64,000 nucleotides of DNA, taken from Tractidigestivibacter montrealensis (GTDB lineage: Bacteria; Actinomycetota; Coriobacteriia; Coriobacteriales; Atopobiaceae). A program made the translations under genes and the position numbers. Location: NCBI RefSeq assembly GCF_024741235.1, contig NZ_JANSKA010000003.1, forward strand, positions 186,001 through 250,000, written 5' to 3'. The notes beneath the pieces were generated by a model. It worked only from the letters and a program-made list of their open reading frames with translations. It made no database searches and was not told the origin of the DNA. Of the stretch, positions 17,234 to 26,096 are shown in pieces (position 1 is the first letter of the stretch; the number at the start of each line of letters is the position of its first letter).

Positions 17234-18398
17234 GACCTACCTCAAGATCTTTCTCTCCCACCGGGTCTACATAGCCATCTACCTGGTCATGCTTTCGCTC
17301 GTCGGCGTGATCATCGGGCTCTCCTCGTACTCCGGGACTGCGGGCGAGTTCCAGGTTGCGCCCGCAAACGTTGCCGTGATCGACCGCGACGGCTCCGAGC
17401 TCTCCGCCGCGCTCGCACAGCATGTGCTTCAGGGCAACAACCAAGTGCAGGTGACGGACGAGAAGCGCGCCATCCAAGACGCAGTGGCACGCGACCAGGT
17501 GAGCTACCTGCTCGTTATTCCCGAGGGCTGGGGCGAGGAGCTGATGGACGCCGCGCGGCGGGGCACGCAGGCGCCCGACCTCGAGACCTATGTGTCGTAC
17601 TACTCTGGCATGGGGCGCCTGCTAGACATCGAGGTCACCGGCTACGCCGACGGACTCTACGGCATGGCGGCAACGCTGGGCGGCAGCGCTGCAAACGTGA
17701 TTGCCGCCACGGACGCCGCATGGGAGGGATCCACCCAGGTGAGCATGGTCGAGCAGGCCGCGTCGCCCTTGCCCACGAGCATCGTCACAGCGGCGGAGTT
17801 TGCCTCGTATCCCATCTTCTCGAGCGCGATGGTCTGCATTGCGGTGCTCATGTCCTCCGTGGGACGCAGGCCTGTGCGAGACCGCAGGCTTGCCTCGCCC
17901 GAGCCGGCCCGCGCGCGCAACCTGGCGCTGTTTGGTGCCTGCGTAGTGATTGCCCTCATCGCCTGGGCGTGGAACTTTGGGCTTGAGGTCGCGGTGCTGG
18001 GCGGCTCTGCGCTGACAAGCTCGCCCGTGCAGCTGGCGCTTGTGGGGGCGGCACTTCTCGTCTACGCGCTGGTGTCGGCGAGCATCGGCTTTCTTGCGGG
18101 GCAGCTTGGCGTGAGCGAGAACGCCGCCAACGCGCTGGCGAACATCCTGGGCATGGTGATGTCGTTTCTCGGCGGGGCGTGGACGGGTCTCTCGCTGCTG
18201 CCCGACGGGCTTCTCGCCGTGGCACACTTCACGCCGGCGTACTGGGCGACGCTGGTGATCGATGGCGCGGCGGGCATGGGCGAGGTGAGTGGCGCGACCG
18301 TGATGCCGCTTGTGGGGGACCTTGGCGTCTGCACCCTGTTTGGCGTGGCCGCCGTCCTAGTTGGCCTGGCTCTGGGACGGGATTCAGTTACCAGGTAA
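17220..18398 (+). CDS. ABC-2 type exporter permease 2
   Basis: A 392-residue partner of the preceding permease with the same layout: N-terminal helix (residues 15-37), an external domain containing VIPEGWGEEL, then five or six helices near the C-terminus. The ATG at 17220 lies within the end of permease 1. Its last codons and stop form the first unit of a 21-base direct repeat (18378-18419), so the end of the gene may have been reshaped by the repeat. Confidence 0.85.
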   Translation: MTTFRTYLKIFLSHRVYIAIYLVMLSLVGVIIGLSSYSGTAGEFQVAPANVAVIDRDGSELSAALAQHVLQGNNQVQVTDEKRAIQDAVARDQVSYLLVIPEGWGEELMDAARRGTQAPDLETYVSYYSGMGRLLDIEVTGYADGLYGMAATLGGSAANVIAATDAAWEGSTQVSMVEQAASPLPTSIVTAAEFASYPIFSSAMVCIAVLMSSVGRRPVRDRRLASPEPARARNLALFGACVVIALIAWAWNFGLEVAVLGGSALTSSPVQLALVGAALLVYALVSASIGFLAGQLGVSENAANALANILGMVMSFLGGAWTGLSLLPDGLLAVAHFTPAYWATLVIDGAAGMGEVSGATVMPLVGDLGVCTLFGVAAVLVGLALGRDSVTR

Positions 18399-18429
18399 CG
18401 GGATTCCATTACCAGGTAAATCAATCCCG
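18378..18429. repeat. two tandem 21-base repeats with palindromic core, overlapping a stop codon
   Basis: Units at 18378-18398 and 18399-18419 differ at two positions. Each ends in the palindrome TTACCAGGTAA (18388-18398, 18409-18419), and the TAA of permease 2 is the last codon of the first unit. CGGGATT (18399-18405) also pairs with AATCCCG (18423-18429), making a hairpin between two convergent genes. Confidence 0.75.
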
Positions 18430-18436
18430 CGGCGGG

Positions 18437-20050
18437 CTAGAACGTGACGTTGCCAAACTCCGAGAGACGCAGGCCGGGGTTGTGCTCGATGGCCCAATCC
18501 AGATTCCAGTCGCTCGTGAACAGCAGCAGGCGGCCGCCGCGCATGTCCTCCACGCGGCAGGTCTCGCGCGTGAGCTTGAGTGTGCGCACGTCCAGCTCCT
18601 CAGGCGAGTTCTGGATCCAGCGGATGATCGAGTACGGCAATGACGTCCTGCTCACCTCGACGTGATACTCGCTCCTAAGGCGCTGCTCCAGCACCTCAAA
18701 CTGCAGCACGCCCACGGCGCCCACAATCACGCTCTCCAGACCGGTGCCCAGTTCGCGGAAGATTTGAATCGCGCCCTCCTGCGCCAGCTCCTCCATGCCC
18801 TTCACGAACTGCTTGCGCTTGAGGGTGTCCACCTGCGTGATGCGCGCAAAGTGCTCGGGCGCGAAGGTGGGGATGGGCGGGTACTGCACGCGCATGCCCG
18901 GCGCGCAGATGGTGTCGCCAATCGAGAAGAGGCCCGGGTCGAAGAGGCCCACGATGTCGCCTGCGTAGGCCTCGTCCACGGTGGCGCGGTCGTCAGCCAT
19001 CATCGCCGTACCGGTTGCAAGCTTGATGGTGCGGTCGCCCTGCACGTGGTAGGCGTCCATGCCGCGCTCGAACTTCCCCGAGCAGATGCGCACAAACGCG
19101 ATGCGGTCGCGGTGGCGGCGGTCCATGTTGGCCTGGATCTTGAAGACAAAGCCCGAGAACTCGTCGCGCGAGGGCTCCACCGGCTCGTCGCTCAGCGTGT
19201 CGGTGTAGGAGAGCGGCGGCGGGGCCAGGCGCAGGAAGTCCTTGAGGAACGGCTCAACGCCAAAGTTGGTGAGGGCCGAGCCAAAGAACACCGGGGTCAG
19301 GCGCCCGTGGCGAACGGCGTCGAGGTCAAACTCGTTATCCGCGCCATCGAGCAGCTCGATGTCATCCATCAGGTTCTTGTGGTTCTCCTCGCCGATAAGC
19401 TCGTCCAGCGCGGGGTCGCCCAGCTCGGCCTCGATCTCGCCTACCTTCTTGGTGGCATTTGCGTGGCCATCGCCCTCGAAGGCAATAACGCGGCGAGAAT
19501 TGCGGTCAAAGACGCCCTTGAAGTTGCGGCCAGAGCCAATGGGCCAGGTCATGGGGTAGGTGCCAATCCCCAGGACGTCCTCGATCTCCTCCATGAGATC
19601 GAAGGGGTCGCGTGTGTCGTGGTCGAGCTTGTTCACAAAAGTGAAGATGGGGATGTGGCGCAGCGTGCAAACCTTGAAGAGCTTGATGGTCTGGGCCTCG
19701 ACGCCCTTCGCGCCATCGATGACCATAACCGCCGCGTCCGCCGCCATGAGCGTGCGGTAGGTGTCCTCGGAGAAGTCCTGGTGGCCAGGGGTGTCGAGGA
19801 TGTTCACGCAGGCGCCGTCGTAGGTGAACTGCAGGACGGAGGAGGTCACGGAGATGCCGCGCTCCTTCTCGATGTCCATCCAGTCAGAGACCGCGTGGCG
19901 CGCGCTGGCCTTGCCCTTGACCGAGCCGGCCGTCTGGATGCTGCCGGTGTAGAGCAGGAGCTTCTCGGTGAGCGTTGTCTTGCCGGCGTCCGGGTGCGAG
20001 ATTATGGCAAAGGTGCGCCGCGAGGCCACCTGTTTCGCAATGCTAGGCAT
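18437..20050 (-). CDS. prfC: peptide chain release factor 3
   Basis: GTPase that recycles release factors RF1/RF2 from the ribosome after termination. The 537-residue protein has the full family length. It shows the G1 motif SHPDAGKTTLTEK, switch region ERGISVTSSV, G3 DTPGHQDFSEDTYR and G4 NKLD, followed by the elongation-factor-like domains. The ATG at 20050 is preceded by GATGGGAAG. It is convergent with the ABC exporter and is transcribed alone. Confidence 0.95.
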   Translation of the reverse strand: MPSIAKQVASRRTFAIISHPDAGKTTLTEKLLLYTGSIQTAGSVKGKASARHAVSDWMDIEKERGISVTSSVLQFTYDGACVNILDTPGHQDFSEDTYRTLMAADAAVMVIDGAKGVEAQTIKLFKVCTLRHIPIFTFVNKLDHDTRDPFDLMEEIEDVLGIGTYPMTWPIGSGRNFKGVFDRNSRRVIAFEGDGHANATKKVGEIEAELGDPALDELIGEENHKNLMDDIELLDGADNEFDLDAVRHGRLTPVFFGSALTNFGVEPFLKDFLRLAPPPLSYTDTLSDEPVEPSRDEFSGFVFKIQANMDRRHRDRIAFVRICSGKFERGMDAYHVQGDRTIKLATGTAMMADDRATVDEAYAGDIVGLFDPGLFSIGDTICAPGMRVQYPPIPTFAPEHFARITQVDTLKRKQFVKGMEELAQEGAIQIFRELGTGLESVIVGAVGVLQFEVLEQRLRSEYHVEVSRTSLPYSIIRWIQNSPEELDVRTLKLTRETCRVEDMRGGRLLLFTSDWNLDWAIEHNPGLRLSEFGNVTF

Positions 20051-20290
20051 GTGCTTCCCATCTTGTTTCTATGCAACTGACCTCGCGTATTGTAGCTAAC
20101 ACAGGGCCATGCGGTGGGCATTGCACAAAATGCCGAGACGGGCGAGCTCGCTAACGGAAGCGAATCGACGTTCACCTCCTATGTTGGTGGATACGAGAAG
20201 CGAATGCGGAGGCACCCCATGCGGCAAGACCCCGGGGAGCTCAATTGCGCCCGTCGTGCCATACTGGGGGCAAAGGCCAAGGAGGCGCGC

Positions 20291-20536
20291 ATGACGAGAA
20301 GTACGAAGATTGCGGACACCACGCGCGAGGAGCGCATCCATATCGTAGCCGAGGCGCTTGCCTGGGGCGACGACTGCGGGGACTGCTCGCTTGACGCCTG
20401 CGGCATCGACAAGTTCTACCAGCCCTACATTGACGGCGAGCTTGAGCTGGCGGAGCTCAACATGGCCCGAGCAAGCACGACCTACGTGCTTGGCGACGCG
20501 AACCGCGGAGAGCGTGGCACCAGCTGCGTCATGTAG
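20291..20536 (+). CDS. small cysteine-containing hypothetical protein
   Basis: An 81-residue acidic protein whose core reads AEALAWGDDCGDCSLDACG, then FYQPYIDGELEL. The three clustered cysteines (CxxC plus one more) could bind a metal or be redox active; no family is recognised. The ATG at 20291 has AAGGAGG five bases upstream. The frame is open further upstream to 20114, but that part has no ribosome site and looks non-coding. The next gene follows by 37 bases on the same strand. Confidence 0.65.
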   Translation: MTRSTKIADTTREERIHIVAEALAWGDDCGDCSLDACGIDKFYQPYIDGELELAELNMARASTTYVLGDANRGERGTSCVM

Positions 20537-20573
20537 GGCAAACGGCACGCGACGCCAAACGAGGAGAGCAAAC

Positions 20574-20897
20574 ATGGAGCCAAGCGAGGCGCAGCGACAG
20601 TCCGTCGCGATTCGCGCACGCCATCACGAGCTTGAACGTCAGATCCACGGTTCCGAGTGGACAGCCGAGGAGGACGCGCTTGCCTTTCTCACCGACGCGG
20701 GCCTGGTAGGGCGACTGATTATGGACGAGGAGGGCCGCTGGCCCTCGTCCGGCGACGTCACCCTGCCCGCGAAGGTCGGCGAGTGCGTGTGGTGGCTCGC
20801 GGTCCTGGCGGAGCGCACGGGGCTGAGCCTCGACGAGTGCGTGGCAGAGTTCCTTGCCGAGAGGCAGCGCAGCCTAGGCATTGAGGATGCGTCATAG
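20574..20897 (+). CDS. MazG-like/nucleotide pyrophosphohydrolase-like small protein
   Basis: A 107-residue helical protein. The stretch KVGECVWWLAVLAERTGLSL resembles the second helix pair of MazG-type NTP pyrophosphohydrolases, but the ExxD metal-binding pattern of that helix is not visible (GECVWW instead). It may thus be an inactive or divergent member, or another helical family. GAGGAGAGC precedes the ATG at 20574. It sits 24 bases before the AlkD-like repair gene, so a shared transcript is likely. Confidence 0.6.
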   Translation: MEPSEAQRQSVAIRARHHELERQIHGSEWTAEEDALAFLTDAGLVGRLIMDEEGRWPSSGDVTLPAKVGECVWWLAVLAERTGLSLDECVAEFLAERQRSLGIEDAS

Positions 20898-20921
20898 CGC
20901 AGCTTGCGGAGGGCGGTTCCC

Positions 20922-21626
20922 ATGCAGTGGGTCGAGGACAGGCTGCGCGAGCTAGCCGACAAGGACGGACAGTACCGGGAGTTCAACGCCCGAGTAGTTG
21001 CAACGGCGGACCCTGCCACCATGCTGGGCGTCCGGGTGCCCAAGCTACGCCGTCTTGCGCGGGAGGTCTCTCGCTCGGGTGACCGTGACGCGTTTCTCGC
21101 CGAGCTGCCCCACCGCTGGTACGAGGGGTACCTGGTGCACGCCTTCGTGCTTAACGAGACGAGCGAGGTCGCCGACGCGGTGCGCCTGTTGGACGCGCTT
21201 CTCCCCTTTGTGGACAACTGGTGCGTGTGCGACGCGCTTAACCCGCGCGCGTTCCACAACGAAAAGGCCCTGGGCGGGCAACAGCAAGAGGTGCTTTTGC
21301 CTCTCGCCCAGCGTTGGATGGCCTCGGAACACACCTTCACCAGGCGCTTTGGCGTATCGATCCTCATGCGCGACCTTCTCGGCGAGGGTTTTCACCCCTC
21401 GCAGCTGCACCTGGCCGTGGCCGCGGACAACGGCGAGTACTACGTGCGCATGATGATCGCCTGGTACCTGACGGAGGCGCTCGTTCCCCATGAGGAGGAC
21501 GCCCTGGAGGCCATTGCGTCGTCCGAGCTTGACCCGCAGCTTCGGCGCATGGCCATCCGCAAGGGAATCGAGAGCCTGCGTGTGCCCGCAGAGACCAAGG
21601 ACGCGCTGCGCCGCCTGCGGAGGTAG
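20922..21626 (+). CDS. DNA alkylation repair protein (AlkD-like HEAT repeats)
   Basis: Probable DNA glycosylase of the AlkD/AlkC superfamily that removes alkylated bases. The 234-residue protein is all-helical, with VRVPKLRRLAREV and the conserved VDNWCVCDAL region (Trp and Asp of the active-site cleft) around residue 100. The ATG at 20922 follows GGAGG; a TTG at 20904 would add six residues. It is the last gene before a 500-base gap that holds two inverted-repeat elements. Confidence 0.88.
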   Translation: MQWVEDRLRELADKDGQYREFNARVVATADPATMLGVRVPKLRRLAREVSRSGDRDAFLAELPHRWYEGYLVHAFVLNETSEVADAVRLLDALLPFVDNWCVCDALNPRAFHNEKALGGQQQEVLLPLAQRWMASEHTFTRRFGVSILMRDLLGEGFHPSQLHLAVAADNGEYYVRMMIAWYLTEALVPHEEDALEAIASSELDPQLRRMAIRKGIESLRVPAETKDALRRLRR

Positions 21627-21656
21627 GTGCGGTATCTGCGCCGCCTGCGAACCGCG

Positions 21657-21735
21657 GAGAATATCGCTCTCTCTTAAAACTGGCACACCTCAACTGGGAA
21701 AACGCTGCAGCCGTTTCAGAGATAGCGATATTCTC
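21657..21735. repeat. 79-bp palindromic element, copy 2
   Basis: Arms 21657-21677 and 21715-21735 (beginning GAGAATATCGCT) pair with two mismatches and flank 37 bases. Read in the opposite sense to copy 1 at 12004-12082, it shares the 14-base core CAACTGGGAAAACG at the same offset. One arm difference from copy 1 is present in both arms, so pairing is kept. Confidence 0.88.
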
Positions 21736-21835
21736 CGACTCTTGCCAGGGATGGGTCTGGCCCTCCCTGCCATTTTCCAGTGGATGAACCCGGCTCCCCG
21801 TAGGCTTTCCCGGACTTCCGGCGTGACCTCGTGTT

Positions 21836-21979
21836 CAAAAGTTGCGGTTGACGGCCTTTTTCGGAGGTTCCGCTTAGTATCACCCCACAGGTGCCATTTC
21901 GCTACCTGCGGCTCCGCAAAAAGTTAGTGTCTTCGTACTCGTCGATTCGCCCAAAATGGGCCGTCAACCGCAAATTTTG
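21836..21979. repeat. 144-bp nested inverted repeat between convergent genes
   Basis: Outer arms 21836-21856 and 21959-21979 (21 bases, one mismatch, containing GCGGTTGACGGCC) enclose a second stem pairing TTTTTCGGAG with CTCCGCAAAAA and an inner CAGGT/ACCTG hairpin. No open reading frame is convincing here. It may be a structured RNA, a strong terminator region or a non-autonomous mobile element. Confidence 0.7.
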
Positions 21980-22129
21980 GGCAGAGCCGCACAATTCGCG
22001 AAGGAGCGACGCCGTAGGGCCACTTTTCTACGTACTAGCCGCGAACACCGCACCTCTGGCGCCAGCAAACAGCCCCGGGCCGCACGGACCCGGGGCCAAC
22101 CCCCAACGCAAGCACGCGGCGAACGCACA

Positions 22130-23014
22130 CTAGAAGACAAACGGATACTCGCCCAGCGTGTCATACGTATCGTCATCGTAGACCTCGATGACGCCCTCGA
22201 CGTTCACCAGCTGGTCAAGGCTCGCAACGTCATCGTCGCTAAACCACATGAAGCACTCGACGTACTTCCCGGGCTGAATTGTTTCTACCAGCAGGGGATC
22301 CACCATCTTGCCGTCAACCGAGAACGTTCCGTACTGGGCGATGGCGGTGACGGACTTGTCGGACTTGTTCGTAATCTTGAGCGTGTAACCAGGGTCACCG
22401 GCCCAGTCGGCCTTCTTGTCAACGACCTCGATGGAGCAGATGTCATCATCGGCGATGGTCTGACCGATGGGAGTTACGGTCTCTTCGCCAGTGTCAGTCG
22501 ACGTTGTCCCAGCGTCCGTTCCCTTTGCGGTCCCGGTATCGGTACCGGCATCGGTCCCGGTCCCCGCCGTTCCCGTAGCCGTATCGGTACCGCTAGACGC
22601 CGCACCGCTCGAGCCGCTTGTGGACACCGTTCCCTTCTCGAACATCATCTTGGTACCGTCCTGCTCCAGGGTCAGGACGCCATTGTCGAGCTTGGCAGGA
22701 ACGCTCTGCCCCTCGACGGTGAACGTGGCCTCGGAAGCGCTCTTCGCCTCCCACGTACCAGACATCTCCTCGCCCATGACGTTGAGCGAGAAGGACTTAT
22801 CCTCCTTGACACTCAGCGTGATGGCCAGCCCCATGTCTTCCATGAGTTTGAGGTCCTCGGCACTGGTTGCCTCGCCGTTCTCCTCCATGCCCGTAAGCTT
22901 CCAGTCACCTACGTAGTTCTTTGCCGCGTCTCCGCCTCCGCCACACCCCGCCAGCACTAGACACAGCGCAAACACCGACGCCAGCATTGCCACCCATTTC
23001 TTTCCGATACTCAC
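22130..23014 (-). CDS. secreted lipoprotein with Gly/Thr-rich linker
   Basis: A 294-residue lipoprotein: an N-terminal hydrophobic helix (VAMLASVFALCLVL) ends in the lipobox LAGC, so Cys is lipidated outside the cell. Residues about 30-120 form a beta-rich domain (WKLTGMEENGE, MSGTWEAKSASEATF) like those of DUF5640-type lipoproteins. A long Ser/Gly/Thr/Asp linker follows, then a second domain (GYTLKITNKSDKSVTAIAQY) that resembles an immunoglobulin-like DUF. I chose the GTG at 23014 because AGAAAGGAAG lies eight bases upstream; earlier starts would put the signal helix too far inside. Function unknown. Confidence 0.75.
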   Translation of the reverse strand: MSIGKKWVAMLASVFALCLVLAGCGGGGDAAKNYVGDWKLTGMEENGEATSAEDLKLMEDMGLAITLSVKEDKSFSLNVMGEEMSGTWEAKSASEATFTVEGQSVPAKLDNGVLTLEQDGTKMMFEKGTVSTSGSSGAASSGTDTATGTAGTGTDAGTDTGTAKGTDAGTTSTDTGEETVTPIGQTIADDDICSIEVVDKKADWAGDPGYTLKITNKSDKSVTAIAQYGTFSVDGKMVDPLLVETIQPGKYVECFMWFSDDDVASLDQLVNVEGVIEVYDDDTYDTLGEYPFVF

Positions 23015-23075
23015 TCTCACCACTTCCTTTCTGCTCTCCAATGGCACCGCACTCATACCGCCACCCAAGCAACCG

Positions 23076-23810
23076 CTATGCGCCCATGGCTCCGCCGCAG
23101 TACTCACAGCGCCCGTTGGCATCTGGAATGGTCGTCGCACCGCAGAACGGGCAGGTACGCGCCGTCTTTGGCGCTGAGGCGGCGGCTACCTTCTCGCGCT
23201 CGCTCTCGCGCAGCTGCGTGAGGGCATCGCGAATCTCGCCCGCCTGCCGCTCGGCCTCGCGGAACTCCACCGAGTTGCGCTCCTCAATCCGGTAGTCGTT
23301 CACCTTGAACGTGATCGAGTCGTAGTAGGGAACGTTCACGTGAATGGTCACGTAGACGTCGTAGTCGATGTCGTAGCGAGGCGGTTCGTAGCTGTGCTGC
23401 TCGCCGTCCTTGTCCTTCCAGTAAAGCTCGGTGCGACTCTCGCGCGTCTCGGTGTCGCAACCCGTGACCTGCGAGAAGTCTAGCACGTCCGGGTTGGCGT
23501 CACGCCAGCGCGAGACCGAGGTCACCAGGAATCGCCCGGCGTCCTCATCCAGGAGCACCTTGGTGTCGCAGCCCAGCGTGCGCGTGACGTTGAAGGCGTC
23601 CACGCGTGCCTTGTTGGCCTCGCGCCAGTCGAGCTGCTCGCGAATCTGGTCGACCGTTGAACTTCGCCTGTCACTGAAGAACGGCGAGAGCTTCTTGGCA
23701 CACTCCTTGCAGAGGTTGCCGTCCTCGAGCTTGCGGTTGCCGAGAAGCCCAATCTCGCCGCCACAGATGCTGCAGATCTTCTTTTCGAACATCTTTCCGA
23801 ACAGTCCCAT
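23076..23810 (-). CDS. DUF4428-type protein with N- and C-terminal zinc ribbons
   Basis: A 244-residue cytoplasmic protein. The N-terminus has two Cys pairs (CSICGGEIG and CKECAKKL) typical of DUF4428. The centre (DTETRESRTELYWKDKDG, YDVYVTIHVN) is a beta-rich domain seen with this family. The C-terminus has another ribbon (CPFCGATTIP, CEYCGG). GGAGAGGCGACC precedes the ATG. It lies upstream of the lipoprotein on the same strand and near the SPFH protein, which has similar C-terminal ribbons; such proteins often occur together. Role unknown. Confidence 0.8.
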   Translation of the reverse strand: MGLFGKMFEKKICSICGGEIGLLGNRKLEDGNLCKECAKKLSPFFSDRRSSTVDQIREQLDWREANKARVDAFNVTRTLGCDTKVLLDEDAGRFLVTSVSRWRDANPDVLDFSQVTGCDTETRESRTELYWKDKDGEQHSYEPPRYDIDYDVYVTIHVNVPYYDSITFKVNDYRIEERNSVEFREAERQAGEIRDALTQLRESEREKVAAASAPKTARTCPFCGATTIPDANGRCEYCGGAMGA

Positions 23811-23947
23811 GGTCGCCTCTCCTTTCCATCACTCACGATTGCCTGCGTCCCCAACACTCGTCACCACAAATTGTTTCGCGAGCCCTTCGCGCACAGAAGT
23901 GCCCCGCGGCCCATCCAAGGCCACGGGGCATGATGCGACGTCCAAAA

Positions 23948-23976
23948 TGAGACAAAGGGACTGTCCCTTTGTCTCA
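23948..23976. repeat. GACAAAGGGAC palindrome, copy A
   Basis: TGAGACAAAGGGAC and its reverse complement flank a single T. The last three bases are the TGA stop of the response regulator read on the minus strand. Other copies lie at 33688-33718 and, degenerate, at 61813-61843. Confidence 0.88.
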
Positions 23977-24588
23977 CATCCCGGGGACGATGAGACCGTT
24001 GGAGACGGCGTGGACTGCCAGGCGCAGGATGTTGTCGTAGCCGGTCTTGGCGAGAATCTCGGAGATGTGTCGCTTGACCGTTCCCTCGCTCAAGTAGAGT
24101 TCCTGGGCGATCTCTTTTCTCGTCTTTGACTCGCACACAAGGCGCAGAATGTCTATCTCCACCGGCGTGAGATCTACGCCGTCGGGGATGATGCCCCGCT
24201 TCGCCAGGGGAAATGTGGAGTACCCCTCCATGGTCGAGCGAATGATACCAAGGAGCTCGTTCGTCCCCACGTTCTTGTAGACAAAGCTGTCCACGCCCGC
24301 CTCGCGGGCCCGCTCGACAAACGTAATCTCGGGAAGCCCCGTCATCACAACCACCCGAACGTCAGGCAACTCCTCCTTGATGAGGCGCGCCGCCACGATG
24401 CCACTCGAATCGTTCTCGGTGCACACGTCGAGAAGCGCACAGGTAGCGTCGGTGCGTCGCGTTGCCTCGAGGGCATCCGCGGCATCGGCGAGAGACGCCA
24501 CAACCTCCATGTCCTGCTGCGCGCTGATGGTGCAGGCAAGTGAGTCCCGAAGCATTGCCTGGTCCTCTACAAGCACGATGCGAATCAT
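23974..24588 (-). CDS. NarL-type response regulator
   Basis: A 204-residue regulator, last gene of a three-gene sensory operon. The receiver shows ED near residue 9, the phospho-Asp in CALLDVCTENDSSG, Thr in VVVMTGLPE and Lys in SFVYKNVG. The LuxR helix-turn-helix contains SEGTVKRHISEILAKTGYDN. The ATG overlaps the kinase stop by four bases (ATGA). Its stop codon is part of a 29-base palindrome, which could act as the operon's terminator. Confidence 0.92.
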   Translation of the reverse strand: MIRIVLVEDQAMLRDSLACTISAQQDMEVVASLADAADALEATRRTDATCALLDVCTENDSSGIVAARLIKEELPDVRVVVMTGLPEITFVERAREAGVDSFVYKNVGTNELLGIIRSTMEGYSTFPLAKRGIIPDGVDLTPVEIDILRLVCESKTRKEIAQELYLSEGTVKRHISEILAKTGYDNILRLAVHAVSNGLIVPGM

Positions 24589-26096
24589 GCGCGCCCCCTC
24601 TCATCCTGGGTTTCTGGGGTGAATGCCTGGTCCTCTGAGCCGAGCGCGCCGGCCCACGCCTCCGATACCGTGCCATCTTCACTCGCCGGCAACACGACCT
24701 CGACGGAGAAGGGTGGCCCAGCGCTCACGTCAAACGAGGCGCCCACGGCCGCGGCAATCCGCCGCATGCCGGGAATGCCCGTGCCCTCGACAATTTCCTC
24801 TGGCACACAGCCGTCGTTGGTCACACTCAGCGCCACCGCACCGCCAGGGCCTCGACAGACTCTCACGTCCACGCGGCGCGCCTGGGCGTGCTTCGCGGCG
24901 TTGGTCACCGCCTCGAGGACTATCTCCGCAAACGCGCGGGCCACCGTCTCGTCCGACGGAAGCTCGCCCACCACCCGAACCTCCACGCCCACAAGTGAGA
25001 AGGCGCTGCAGATGGACTCCAGGCCAGCACTTGCGGCAGGCAGGTCCGTCTCGGCAAGGTCATCCACGATGCTGTTGAGAAGCCCCGTGACCTGCTTAAG
25101 CGTCCGCGGGCCGTCGCGGTCGTCTTCCAGGAAGCGATGGAGTATCGAGAGGCGCGAGCCGATGGTGTCGTGCACGCGCGCCTTCATGCGCATGATTGCC
25201 TCGGCCTCGGCCACCTTGCGGACCTGCTGCATCGACGCGCGCAGCTCCTCGTTCGCCGCCTCCAGGAGCCGGTTGACGCTCTCCAGACGCGCGTTGATCG
25301 CCACCTCTTCGGTCACGTCGAGCGCCATGATGCGTCTGCAGCGACGCTTTCGCAGCACCACCGTATCGTGCACAAAGAGGCGGGCCGTCTGAGAGCCAGT
25401 CTCAATGATCAGGCGGTCATGGTCCACCTCCCTGGCATGGGACTCGAGCCGCTCCCACAGTCCACGGGCGTCCGCAAGGTCCGTCGCAAGGCCCAACGAC
25501 GTGAGGCTCCCACGCATGGCGTCGTTCATGAAGAGAACCTCGCCGCGCTCGCTTACCCACATCACGCCCTCGGGCAGGGCGTCCAGGGCATCTACGAGCG
25601 AGAGACGCGAGACCAAGGTCTTGCTGTCGCGAACGTCAAGTGCCAGCGATGAAAAGACGCGCGCCGCGAAGAACGAGACGTCTGCAATCAGGAGCAGCGA
25701 GGAGCCCTCCCCCATTGCCGCGATGACCGGCGGTGTACAGCAGGCGAGAAGCGCCACCTCCGCCGCCATCCAGGGACGACGCAGGCGAATGGCGCACACG
25801 CCTCCCAGCACGGCGGTAAGGGCGTTTGCCCAGAGCAGCACCTCCACGCCAAGGAGCACGGGATGCAGCCACAGAAGGATGGCACCTTGGTTCTCCAGCG
25901 CTGAATTCGACACAGCGCAGACAAAGAGCAGGTGGATGGCGAGCATGACCTCATACCAAACGCGAAGCCAACGAAATCTGCCATCCTGTTGTACCGAGGC
26001 ATAGCACGCGTGGACGGTCTGACCAGCGGTGAGAAGGTAGGAGATCCCACAGATAACCATGAGCGTCGAGGCCCTCATCGAGAAGAGATGGTTCAC
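24585..26096 (-). CDS. sensor histidine kinase with PAS-like domain (HisKA_3)
   Basis: A 503-residue membrane kinase. Residues 1-155 hold five or six membrane helices; 165-265 look PAS-like (LDALPEGVMWVSERGEVLFM); a coiled coil follows; the phospho-acceptor lies in RVHDTIGSRLSILHRFLE. The ATPase part has EIVLEAVTNAAKHAQ and GTGIPGMRRIAAAVGA. It overlaps both neighbours by ATGA, so membrane protein, kinase and regulator are made together. The signal is unknown. Confidence 0.9.
   Translation of the reverse strand: MNHLFSMRASTLMVICGISYLLTAGQTVHACYASVQQDGRFRWLRVWYEVMLAIHLLFVCAVSNSALENQGAILLWLHPVLLGVEVLLWANALTAVLGGVCAIRLRRPWMAAEVALLACCTPPVIAAMGEGSSLLLIADVSFFAARVFSSLALDVRDSKTLVSRLSLVDALDALPEGVMWVSERGEVLFMNDAMRGSLTSLGLATDLADARGLWERLESHAREVDHDRLIIETGSQTARLFVHDTVVLRKRRCRRIMALDVTEEVAINARLESVNRLLEAANEELRASMQQVRKVAEAEAIMRMKARVHDTIGSRLSILHRFLEDDRDGPRTLKQVTGLLNSIVDDLAETDLPAASAGLESICSAFSLVGVEVRVVGELPSDETVARAFAEIVLEAVTNAAKHAQARRVDVRVCRGPGGAVALSVTNDGCVPEEIVEGTGIPGMRRIAAAVGASFDVSAGPPFSVEVVLPASEDGTVSEAWAGALGSEDQAFTPETQDERGRA

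Noticed and set aside
18662-20080. A 472-codon open frame on the + strand
   Set aside because: It is the antisense shadow of prfC, which has all GTPase motifs.
21836-21979. Integron attC site
   Set aside because: The ends do not show the required core sites (GTTRRRY and RYYYAAC), and there is no cassette or integrase nearby.
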